A stretch of DNA of 13,036 nucleotides from assembly GCA_036501345.1 (NCBI GenBank), contig DASYAN010000304.1:1-13036 (forward strand), written 5' to 3'. This DNA comes from DASYAN01 sp036501345. Lineage in GTDB: Bacteria; Chloroflexota; Ktedonobacteria; Ktedonobacterales; Ktedonobacteraceae. Below are positions 6,272 to 12,974 of this stretch, one piece after another; the first letter of the stretch is position 1; the number at the start of each line of letters is the position of its first letter. The translations under genes and the position numbers were made by a program. The notes under the pieces were generated by a model, which worked only from the letters and a program-made list of their open reading frames with translations, was not told the DNA's origin and ran no database searches.

Positions 6272-7540
6272 ATGCTACACAAAGGCAAATTGCAAGCCGC
6301 ACTAAACGCCAAACGAGCACAGTTTTCGCTCTATGACGGCTCATTTGGAGAACAGCTCAAACTCTACCAGTACTCGCTCGAATCATTATATGAGCATTAT
6401 AAATCAAGTGCACAACTTGAGAATGTGCTACCCCCTGATCAGATCGGTATGCCATCTGCCGGAGCTCGTCCTAGTATCGAGTTCGATCGCTGGCTGGTAG
6501 ATGCCACGCACCGTGACTATCACGGCCCGCTTTTTCCTTTCGGGCGCGATTTTGCCAACCATGAGCAGGCTCGTCAGTGGGCTGAATGTATCGAAGGCGT
6601 AACCACAGTAGCTATCGATGGTAGTCAACTCCTTCCCTGGCGTGATGCCTCTATTCCCGTTGCACTGATCCAGGTTGGCTTCTTCATTAACCCACACATG
6701 CAGGGACGTCCCTATACCAAAGATGTACGTATGGAAGTGCTTGCCCCTGACGAGATTATGGAGGAGGCGAAGAGCGAGAGTAGCGAGCCTGATAGCTATC
6801 CCTATTCCGAGATGCAAGTCACGTTACGTCGCTATCTGCTAGAAATTGAGACGTTATGTAGTCAGATGGAGCAACTAGCCCTGAAGCGTCGTGAAGATGA
6901 CCCGGTATACAGCCCAGTTGTGTTCTTTGATGGATCGCTAGTAGTCTCTTTTGCTCTCACCATGCCAAATCCTTATCGCGACCGCTATATTAACTCAGCA
7001 ATTTCATTGCTTAAAACCTCGGAAGAGCTACATGTGCCACTCATTGGCTACATTGATACCAGCTATGCTCGTGATATGATTACTATGCTACGCCGCCTGG
7101 ACTCGGTTCGGCCACATCCTGTCTTGCGTGAGACAAAAAAGATCCATGATACTCTACTCTGGCAAGGACGCCTACGTTGGGGCGACCGCACACCCGCAAT
7201 GATCTGCTCACGCAACGATATCCTGGAAAGCTATGGTGAATATCGCGACAGTGTCGCTTTCTGTTACCTCCAAACGACCGCACAGCGTCCTCCTTCGCGA
7301 CTGGAGTTCCCTCGCTGGATGCTTGACGAGGGCCTGCTAGACCCTGTGCTCGATGTTGTACGCGCTGAAATTATTTCAGGCAATGGCTATCCCTATGCCA
7401 TTGAAACCGCTGATGCCGTCTCGGTCATTAGTATGCAGGATCGTAACGAGTTCTATGCTCACTTTCAAGCCTTCATGGAACGCCAAGGAGTTAAATTTAG
7501 CTTCTCGACCAAGTCACTAAGCAAGAAACGGCGGCGTTGA
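6272..7540 (+). CDS. nurA: NurA-domain nuclease
   Basis: This 422-residue protein has the RNase H-like NurA pattern. AIDGSQ at 114-119 gives catalytic Asp116, VVFFDGSL at 216-223 gives Asp220, GYIDTS at 259-264 gives Asp262, and GYPYAIETAD at 372-381 is the C-terminal motif. NurA enzymes are metal-dependent 5'-3' exo/endonucleases that resect double-strand breaks, usually with the HerA translocase. The C-terminal motif usually ends in a conserved His in archaeal NurA; here the matching place seems to be Asp381, and Tyr373 and Tyr375 are present. The first ~70 residues form a helical extension and the tail is basic (KKRRR). ATG at 6272 has GAGG 8 nt upstream, inside the end of the DinD fragment, so translation is probably coupled. 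No HerA gene is in the window; the SbcC/Rad50-like protein is the candidate ATPase partner. Confidence 0.88.
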   Translation: MLHKGKLQAALNAKRAQFSLYDGSFGEQLKLYQYSLESLYEHYKSSAQLENVLPPDQIGMPSAGARPSIEFDRWLVDATHRDYHGPLFPFGRDFANHEQARQWAECIEGVTTVAIDGSQLLPWRDASIPVALIQVGFFINPHMQGRPYTKDVRMEVLAPDEIMEEAKSESSEPDSYPYSEMQVTLRRYLLEIETLCSQMEQLALKRREDDPVYSPVVFFDGSLVVSFALTMPNPYRDRYINSAISLLKTSEELHVPLIGYIDTSYARDMITMLRRLDSVRPHPVLRETKKIHDTLLWQGRLRWGDRTPAMICSRNDILESYGEYRDSVAFCYLQTTAQRPPSRLEFPRWMLDEGLLDPVLDVVRAEIISGNGYPYAIETADAVSVISMQDRNEFYAHFQAFMERQGVKFSFSTKSLSKKRRR

Positions 7541-7588
7541 GGAGTTGTCTATACTCAGCATGATATCCTTCGGTAGAGATAGGACCTC

Positions 7589-7597
7589 TGGTATAAT
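7589..7597 (+). promoter_or_regulatory. Extended -10 promoter for aroE
   Basis: TGgTATAAT at 7589-7597 is a consensus extended -10 element, 50 bp before the aroE start and after the NurA stop. The -35 position is poor (ttcggt at 17-bp spacing), which extended -10 promoters tolerate. It indicates that aroE can be transcribed apart from the nuclease cluster. Confidence 0.55.
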
Positions 7598-7646
7598 AGT
7601 AGTGTAACGATTGTGCAAGCATAAAAAGATCGAGATTGGTACACGA

Positions 7647-8546
7647 ATGTCTACAAGAGATGATGAACTGTTACAAGCCACTACCAGGGTTACGTCCAGA
7701 CTACAAGTAGGGCTCATTGGTGATCCAGTCGCCCATTCTTTTTCTCCATATATGCAGCAAGCAGCATTCGACACTCTAAAGATCCAGGCCTCTTACGAGT
7801 TGTGGCATACACCTGCTTCGCAACTAGTGGAGCGTGTGCGTTCTTTATGCGAAAAAGATTACCTGGGGGCCAATGTGACAATCCCACACAAACAGGCAGT
7901 AATTCCTCTGCTGGACAAGGTTGATCCGCTAGCAGTCAGGATCGGAGCAGTCAACACAATCGTACACCAGGATAATTATCTTCACGGCTACAATACAGAT
8001 GCTCCAGGACTCCTCAATGCATTACATGAGCATGGCCTGGGCGAATTGCAGGCAGATGGCAAGATTTCGCTACGTGGGTATACTGTTGTATTACTAGGAG
8101 CTGGCGGAGCTGCACGAGGAGCTGCATTTGCCACGACAGAGGTCGGAGTAGAACGCTTGGTTATTCTCAATCGCCATCTTGAACGAGCTCAAATGCTAGC
8201 GGCGGAGGTGCAGCAGCATTATGATAGGCCTGTGTTCAGTCTGAGTGATCCATCCCTTTTGATCTCGCATCCAGCGTCAATCATCATTAATGCCACATCT
8301 GTAGGGATGCACGGCGATGAAAGCCCATTGCCAGCCGATGTACTGGCCCATTTTGATCAAGACACCTTTGTCTACGATATGATCTATAATCCCTCTCAGA
8401 CCTATCTGTTATGTCAGGCTCGTACGATGGGCTTGCGTACTGCTAATGGCCTTTCAATGCTTTTGCACCAGGGAGCACAGGCCTTTTCTTTGTGGACAAG
8501 CCGACCCGCCCCACTAGAAGTAATGCGAACAGCACTGATGCGATAA
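7647..8546 (+). CDS. aroE: Shikimate dehydrogenase (NADP+)
   Basis: This enzyme reduces 3-dehydroshikimate to shikimate with NADPH in the cytoplasmic aromatic amino acid pathway. The 299-residue product has all family marks. GLIGDPVAHSFSP at 22-34 is the substrate-binding start. NVTIPHK at 76-82 holds catalytic Lys82 and YNTDAPG at 115-121 holds catalytic Asp118. GAGGAARG at 151-158 is the Rossmann loop, and NRHLERA at 175-181 corresponds to the NADP-selecting N-R-x-x-x-R segment. INATSVGM and GLSMLLHQG near the C-terminus complete the substrate side. The ATG at 7647 gives a 20-residue lead before the first strand. A TTG at 7611 would add 12 more residues and has no better ribosome-binding site; the site upstream of either is weak. 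No other shikimate-pathway gene is in view. Confidence 0.95.
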   Translation: MSTRDDELLQATTRVTSRLQVGLIGDPVAHSFSPYMQQAAFDTLKIQASYELWHTPASQLVERVRSLCEKDYLGANVTIPHKQAVIPLLDKVDPLAVRIGAVNTIVHQDNYLHGYNTDAPGLLNALHEHGLGELQADGKISLRGYTVVLLGAGGAARGAAFATTEVGVERLVILNRHLERAQMLAAEVQQHYDRPVFSLSDPSLLISHPASIIINATSVGMHGDESPLPADVLAHFDQDTFVYDMIYNPSQTYLLCQARTMGLRTANGLSMLLHQGAQAFSLWTSRPAPLEVMRTALMR

Positions 8547-8584
8547 ATTGGAACTACTTAGGTAGTAATCCGCCCTACCCTGCA

Positions 8585-9571
8585 CTAACTCGATAAACCA
8601 GACTTAGCTTCCTCACGCAGCCATGATGGCTGCGTTCCCCACAAGTTCAGCGCCATAGCCCGTGTATGCCAGAGGCGAGGTGGAATAGTCACATCTTGAT
8701 CATAATACTGCTGCATTTCAGCTGAAAGCTCGATATGAATGCCTTCGGGATCAGCGAAACGCAAGAAGAGATCATTGCCAGATCCGTGACGTCCAGGCCC
8801 CCACAAAATAGGCACTTCGTACGTACTCAAATAATCGGCCCAGCGCAACAATTCTCCTCCATCGGCAACATGATAGCCAACATGATCAATACCTGGTTCA
8901 CCTTGAATAAATAGTAGGGTGTGATGATTATAATTACAACGCAGCCATGCCCGTTCCCGCAACAACCAGTCAGAGATATCAAACCCAAGCGCTTCTGTAT
9001 AAAACTCAACCATCGTATCCAAGCGAGGTGTGTGCAACGCGATATGCTGTAGACTGTATGGCGGAGGAACAACACGCCGTCCTCGCGGAGATGCCACGGT
9101 TGCCGGAGATAACAGGTGGTCCTCTGGGGCAACAGCAATTTCAATACTATTGCCGTCAGGATCCTTGAACCAGAGAGAGTCACTCATATCAAAGGCATTA
9201 TCGCTTGTGCCAAGGGCAAAATCTACGTCAGAGAGCTTGAGGCGTGCCGCCAGAGCCGCTAGTTCGGCAGCAGTATCAACCTCGAAGGTCAGGTGATGCA
9301 GCAAACTATATCGGACAGGATTGCGTCCATTGCTTGTAGTTAATCGAGTATCACCATACAAACCCAGGCAATGTTGCTCTTCGCCCAACCCCAGGAACAT
9401 ATTGGTCTCCGCGATCTCAGGATCATGGCTTGCCACAACCTCAGATGTTGCACGCAGGTCAAGACCAAGAGCTTGACAATAAAACCGAGCTTGTGTCACT
9501 ACATCTGCAGACCATAGGCCTACACGAGCCAGATGCCTGACTTTCACCTTCTGTATTTGCTGATCGCTCAT
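8585..9571 (-). CDS. Extradiol (catechol 2,3-dioxygenase-like) dioxygenase, two VOC domains
   Basis: This 328-residue protein consists of two vicinal-oxygen-chelate repeats, about residues 10-148 and 172-285. The first holds HHLTFEVD (92-99) and DPDGNSIEIAV (137-147). The second holds the likely Fe(II) triad: His176 in LQHIALHT, His230 in IDHVGYHV and Glu281 in GIHIELSAE. This matches the type I extradiol dioxygenases, which open catechol or biphenyl-diol rings next to the hydroxyls. The actual substrate is not predictable, and no pathway genes are adjacent. ATG at 9571 has AAAGGAG 8 nt upstream; the in-frame ATG 60 nt further out lacks such a site. The gene converges on aroE with a 38-bp gap holding only a weak 5-bp hairpin. 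Confidence 0.88.
   Translation of the reverse strand: MSDQQIQKVKVRHLARVGLWSADVVTQARFYCQALGLDLRATSEVVASHDPEIAETNMFLGLGEEQHCLGLYGDTRLTTSNGRNPVRYSLLHHLTFEVDTAAELAALAARLKLSDVDFALGTSDNAFDMSDSLWFKDPDGNSIEIAVAPEDHLLSPATVASPRGRRVVPPPYSLQHIALHTPRLDTMVEFYTEALGFDISDWLLRERAWLRCNYNHHTLLFIQGEPGIDHVGYHVADGGELLRWADYLSTYEVPILWGPGRHGSGNDLFLRFADPEGIHIELSAEMQQYYDQDVTIPPRLWHTRAMALNLWGTQPSWLREEAKSGLSS
8615..8635. repeat. 21-bp perfect palindrome inside the dioxygenase 3' end
   Basis: Ten bases at 8615-8624 are the exact reverse complement of 8626-8635, around a single central base. It falls in the codons of the last 15 or so residues and can form a strong hairpin in the mRNA near the stop. There is no U-tract, so it is not a classical terminator; it could slow 3' decay or stop readthrough from aroE. 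Confidence 0.5.
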
Positions 9572-9680
9572 TAAGGTCTCCTTTGTTTCAATTGCTCGCG
9601 AAATCCTCTTCGGCAACATCTCTAGTCTCATAGACCAACGGGGAGTATCTAGACCATACTAATCCCTTATCTTAAATAAG

Positions 9681-9710
9681 ATTGTACCTATATTACACGT
9701 GAAGAGTCAA
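9681..9710 (-). promoter_or_regulatory. Promoter of the dioxygenase gene
   Basis: On the minus strand TTGACT (9705-9710) and TACAAT (9681-9686) are separated by 18 bp, a good sigma70-type match. The leader to the ATG at 9571 would be about 100 nt, and I recognised no riboswitch in it. Confidence 0.55.
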
Positions 9711-9751
9711 TAAAATCACCCTAAGGTCATAGGTTGAGTAGTATGAGAGGT

Positions 9752-10480
9752 CTAATCCTGTGGAGACAGGCCGATATGCTGATCACGCTCTTCTCTCGTA
9801 GATTTCACCACAGATAGATCTTGGAGAGCCTGGGAATGTCCCAGTTCAGTGGATGAAAGATTAATTGTTTCCAACACGCGAATGAGCGGCGTTTTGGGCA
9901 TCGGTGTATCTGGGAACAAGATCAGCACAGACTCCTGCTCAATCTCCTCATCCTTATGTTCCGTATAGGGAATGGATGCTACTGGAGAATCAGCTAATCT
10001 GGATTTGATCAGGCGTCGTTTTTCTTTTCTTATTCTAATCGTTTTAAATTTATTTTTGAGTGTAAATCTACACATTATATTTTTTTGCCATTTTTGCATA
10101 TTACTAGATGCCAGATGCATCACAACTAGTGAGGCTGTTGTGCAGATAACGGTTATAATGAGCATAATTGGCCAGTTATAAAGCATGCATAACATCTGGA
10201 CAATGTCACTAGCAACCACAATAATAATGACGTGAATCGTACACGAACATCTTGCTAGCAAACGTTTAGAGAAGACTAGTCCCTTGTCGAATATGTGGAG
10301 GAAATCTGGTGTTCGCAGTCTGTGGAACTGTAGGAAACGCTTCATGATTATGAAGCGGCGTCGACCTTTCCCTGTAGCAACATACCGACGCACACTGGAA
10401 GGCCAGACTGCTTTGCTGACACCGCCCGTATGCTGTTTAAGAAACTGGATTGTTCTCTCTTCGATGTTCACCCCACTCAC
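9752..10480 (-). CDS. Unrecognised membrane protein with two transmembrane helices
   Basis: I do not recognise the family. From the GTG at 10480 the product has 242 residues. Residues 1-80 are rich in basic and aromatic residues and include SVRRYVATGKGRRRFIIMKR (29-48). Two hydrophobic helices follow at about 81-101 and 103-123, separated by only a tight YN turn, so they form a hairpin in the membrane. A strongly basic stretch 129-162 and an acidic-to-neutral tail complete it, which by the positive-inside rule puts both ends in the cytoplasm. I chose GTG at 10480 because AGGAGG lies exactly 6 nt upstream. The longer frame from 10591 would add 37 residues and has no comparable site. The neighbouring GTG at 10483 is also possible. 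There is no partner gene on this strand within 1 kb upstream. Confidence 0.5.
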   Translation of the reverse strand: MSGVNIEERTIQFLKQHTGGVSKAVWPSSVRRYVATGKGRRRFIIMKRFLQFHRLRTPDFLHIFDKGLVFSKRLLARCSCTIHVIIIVVASDIVQMLCMLYNWPIMLIITVICTTASLVVMHLASSNMQKWQKNIMCRFTLKNKFKTIRIRKEKRRLIKSRLADSPVASIPYTEHKDEEIEQESVLILFPDTPMPKTPLIRVLETINLSSTELGHSQALQDLSVVKSTREERDQHIGLSPQD

Positions 10481-10505
10481 CACCCACCTCCTCCAGTAAA
10501 AACCG

Positions 10506-11019
10506 CACATCCTTGTCGTGACACTGAAGTGCCGGTATAGCACCAGCAAACTCCAGTAACCAGTGTAGAACAGACTACCCGCACTCCACAACCATCATCC
10601 CTTACTACAAATGAATGTCATACCCCAGCAAAATAATTAGGAGCATCAGTGAGATTATCACCGGGCTACCTCATCCACTAGGTAGGAGACTTTGTACGCC
10701 CCTGAAAACTCCACGCGTCAATACTTTCTTCGTGGTCAGCATCACTTCCACTGCCACCCCACACCATGCTGACCACGCCCCACTTCATATACCACAACCA
10801 CACAAGAAAATAGATTGACGTTGTCGTACCAGCCAGATCGCACTTCCTGGACATCTCATGCCTGTAGCAATTTTCCCTTCACCGCAGACGCGACAAGCAA
10901 CAGTGTTGGGAACTGTCTCTTGCAACACCTCTGGTGAATGCCTGCCCTGCGTAGCATATGTAGAAGCGAATCCTACATTGCCTCACACCAGCACTTCACT
11001 ATCACGACCAGGGATATAC
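10506..11019. repeat. Imperfect inverted repeat pair flanking about 450 bp
   Basis: The plus strand at about 10508-10537 and the minus strand at about 11016-10986 share roughly 25 of 31 positions with one single-base gap. The shared core includes tcgtga and tgaagtgc. The pair encloses the 12-bp inverted repeat. It could mark a small non-autonomous element or two old related copies. The ends do not show clear target duplications, so this stays tentative. Confidence 0.3.
10731..10777. repeat. 12-bp perfect inverted repeat
   Basis: cgtggtcagcat at 10731-10742 is the exact reverse complement of 10766-10777, with a 23-nt spacer. It could be a hairpin in RNA or a protein-binding site. It stands alone in the gene-free region about 250 bp upstream of the membrane protein start. 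Confidence 0.5.
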
Positions 11020-11193
11020 TGTTTCTGCTCACATATCTTAACTTAGAAGATTTCCCTGCTGAATGAACCTCCTCGTGGGAACACTTCCACCACCCATCTG
11101 ATAGAGACATCTGTCTCGCGGTCACATCACCTTAGTTATTGCAAAGTATACCCTATAAATATTTTATATTAGTTGGAGAATGATAAAGATTTT

Positions 11194-11229
11194 GTTAAGA
11201 ATTGAAAAACTCCTTACGTAATTCTTAAC
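11194..11229. repeat. 10-bp perfect inverted repeat
   Basis: gttaagaatt at 11194-11203 is the exact reverse complement of 11220-11229, with a 16-nt spacer, in an AT-rich stretch. It may be an operator or hairpin. Confidence 0.45.
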
Positions 11230-11283
11230 CTTTTAATCAGTTTGTGAGCATATTGCCACATATAAATAATATATATCTAGCGA

Positions 11284-11316
11284 ACTTGATCATCACCTAG
11301 GCTGTCTTGATCAAGT
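11284..11316. repeat. 9-bp perfect inverted repeat with palindromic TTGATCAA core
   Basis: acttgatca at 11284-11292 pairs with tgatcaagt at 11308-11316 across a 15-nt loop. The right arm also contains the self-complementary decamer cttgatcaag (11306-11315), so two alternative pairings are possible. Confidence 0.45.
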
Positions 11317-11358
11317 AGGTTAGCTTCCATTCGAGAATGTTTCCATTTAATTGAAGTG

Positions 11359-11400
11359 GCACTCTGACCGAAACCAGAATGCCGCCTCTTCGATTTTTTG
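11359..11400 (+). terminator. Possible weak plus-strand terminator
   Basis: A hairpin with 8 of 9 pairs (11359-11367 with 11376-11384) is followed 10 nt later by TTTTTT at 11395-11400. The U-run is too far for a typical intrinsic terminator. If real it would end a short plus-strand transcript from the AT-rich region upstream. On the minus strand it would lie downstream of the 11527 stop, without a U-run. Confidence 0.3.
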
Positions 11401-11421
11401 AAGTAGAAAGAAGGTAAGGCT

Positions 11422-11553
11422 ATGGTTATTCAAGTGAATGCAGCTTATACTTGCGTGGTTGCATGGACTGAATCTCATGTTTTGGGCCTATCTAGGAAGG
11501 ACTTCTACTTTGCGGCTAGCAGCAGCTTACGTAGCACTGCCCCTAGTAGGTGA
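11422..11553 (+). CDS. Possible 43-residue ORF
   Basis: ATG at 11422 follows two AAGG motifs and opens a 43-codon frame beginning MVIQVNAAYTCVVAW and ending at TGA 11551-11553. It matches no family I know and overlaps the tail of the minus-strand gene by 27 bp. The only support is the ribosome-binding-like sequence. Confidence 0.15.
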   Translation: MVIQVNAAYTCVVAWTESHVLGLSRKDFYFAASSSLRSTAPSR

Positions 11554-12898
11554 AGTTTCCCCCTCTATAGGTCCTGGCGTCTCTCGGGCTGTCAAGTCCG
11601 CGTTTTGTTCTTTAGATCTAGCTGCATTTTTGATGACATCCGTCGCTCCTTTGAGATGAGAATTATCTAGTACGTTCTCTACTGAGATATAATCCCAGTG
11701 CATTTGGCGCGATTCCAGGTCGTATTTTGGTGATGTTATCACTCCTTTTAAATCATTTAAGACTTCTAATGCTTTCACAATAGATTGTTGTTCTTCTTTA
11801 CTTTCAATCACGTTATGCTTACTACTTACTACATTAATAGCTTCATCTATGTGTTCAGGTTTAATAGAAGTGACAAATACTGGATCATCTGCATAACCAT
11901 CTATCAATTTGATCTCCTTGCTTTGCAAAACACACAGCATTGCTTTGCTCTCTTTATGAAGGTCCTCAAGCCTGATCGAAGCTTTGGCTCTATCGTTTTT
12001 AGCCTGTTCTGCTATGCTAGTAAGATGTTGATTCCATCTCCTGCGAGTTTCTGCATCTAGCTCTTCTCCTTCTGCACCTAGCTTTTCTCCTAAAGAAGTC
12101 AGTATGAGTCTAGCATTGTCTATGTTAGTCTTGATCTCGTCATGCCATCTTTCTACTCCCTCAGAGGAGCCTATTTGAGAAATGCTCACTTCCGAGTCAG
12201 CAGATTCTATCTGCTTGAGGATAGAATCGGGCCCCGTTAACTTATCCTTTCCTGCTTGACTCTCATCTGAGACGGCTAAATCGACCTTTTTCTTTCCTTT
12301 GCCAACTACTACATCATGGATCCAAGATACCCATTCTTCACGGCCTCTAAACATCTCGGTGGCATTTCTTAGTTCTTGAGGATTGGAACTTCCTTGAAGC
12401 AACCTTGCCGCATCCTGCTCATATTGTTGAAGAATTACCTGAAATGTACCTTTATCCATTTCACTAGCATCTAATGCCTTTTGTAGGATATTTGAATCGT
12501 CTAGAAGATTTTTGAAGAGATTAAGGTTTTGCTGAAGCGAAGACTTTTGCTCCTCAAATGCTTTCTGAGCTTCCTCAAGTACTAACAGCTCCTCTCCAGA
12601 ACGTTCTCTGATAACAATGCCCTGGGTTTTTTTAGGCTGGTCACTGATTTCTGATGTAACATCGCTGTGGGTAGGCTTTTGAGAAATGCTCCTTTCCAGG
12701 TCATCGGACTTCGTTGACTTACCCTTTCCTGCTCGACTCCCATCTGGGACGGCTAAATGGCTTCCAAGCATCTCGGTGGCACTTCTTAGTTCTTGAGGAT
12801 TGGAACTTCCTTGAAGCGACCTTGCCGCATCTTGCTCATATTGTGGAGGAATTGCGTTAATGGTAGACCTTGATCGAATGCCTTTAGTGTACTCGGAG
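11527..12898 (-). CDS. Internally duplicated, coiled-coil-rich protein; 5' part separated by a group II intron
   Basis: No family is recognised. The frame is open for 457 codons and ends at 11527. It is highly charged, rich in Glu, Lys and Ser, with heptad-like stretches (EEAQKAFEEQKSSLQQNLNL; RWHDEIKTNIDNARLILTSL) and no signal or membrane segment. It carries a duplication: YEQDAARSLQGSSNPQELRS and YEQDAARLLQGSSNPQELRN recur 139 codons apart, each followed by a diverged (D)GSRAGK/ESQAGK...SISQ segment. The frame stays open further upstream to 12963, but that part translates intron domains V and VI and must not be counted. The first in-frame ATG after the intron is at 12771, inside the first repeat. 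So either the gene continues in a 5' exon beyond the intron, or a shortened product is made. Homology to the second copy extends almost to the intron edge, which favours an interrupted coding sequence. Confidence 0.6.
12176..12853 (-). repeat. Partial in-frame duplication within the coiled-coil gene
   Basis: Copy A (12680-12853) and copy B (12176-12436) match in two blocks. The block 12769-12853 versus 12352-12436 is 80 of 85 identical at an offset of 417 bp (139 codons). The block starting tgagaaatgctc at 12680 and at 12176 is more diverged. Copy B contains 87 bp more than copy A between the two blocks, again in frame. Confidence 0.85.
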
Positions 12899-12974
12899 GT
12901 CGAGTAGCAGAATGGTGTTGCCACCATTCCGCCCTCTAAGAACCGGACACGAAGATTTCTCATTCATCCGGCTC
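12899..12974 (-). ncRNA. Group II intron domains V and VI
   Basis: Domain V spans 12974 to 12940. GAGCCGGA pairs with TCCGGTTC over 8 bp including the usual G-U, and a distal helix is capped by GAAA. It is 35 nt, one longer than the common 34. Domain VI follows as an 8-bp perfect stem GAATGGTG/CACCATTC closed by GCAA, with the branch-point region in the tail TGCTACTCGAC. These two domains form the catalytic and lariat-forming core of the ribozyme. Confidence 0.88.

Larger units (their letters stand above)
10481..11421. other. About 940 bp without a convincing gene
   Basis: The plus strand of the left two thirds is C/A-rich (many cacc and ccac runs), and only short ORFs of about 60-70 codons occur, none with family features. 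A minus-strand frame near 10815-10965 encodes a cysteine pattern like a zinc ribbon (VACRVCGEGK, then RCPGS and CGCG), but it lacks a start codon and is bounded by stops. It may be a decayed gene. The right third (11140-11400) is AT-rich with three inverted repeats, listed separately. Confidence 0.45.

Noticed and set aside
7611..7646. Longer start (TTG at 7611) for aroE
   Set aside because: It adds residues outside the family without a better ribosome-binding site, and it lies very close to the predicted transcription start.
10338..10357. 8-bp inverted repeat with 4-nt loop inside the membrane protein gene
   Set aside because: It lies within coding sequence and is short; no functional context distinguishes it from chance.
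10481..10591. Longer start (ATG at 10591) for the membrane protein
   Set aside because: The strong AGGAGG is placed exactly for GTG 10480; the longer version lacks a comparable site.
10858..11046. 62-codon plus-strand frame with a C-x-x-C pattern
   Set aside because: It has no ribosome-binding site, no family match and a composition like the surrounding noncoding C/A-rich DNA.
11438..11659. 73-codon plus-strand frame
   Set aside because: It is largely antisense to the 3' end of the minus-strand coiled-coil gene and has no supporting start signal.
12899..12963. N-terminal 22 codons of the long minus-strand frame ending at 11527
   Set aside because: They overlap group II intron domains V and VI, whose RNA signature explains this DNA; they are not protein-coding.
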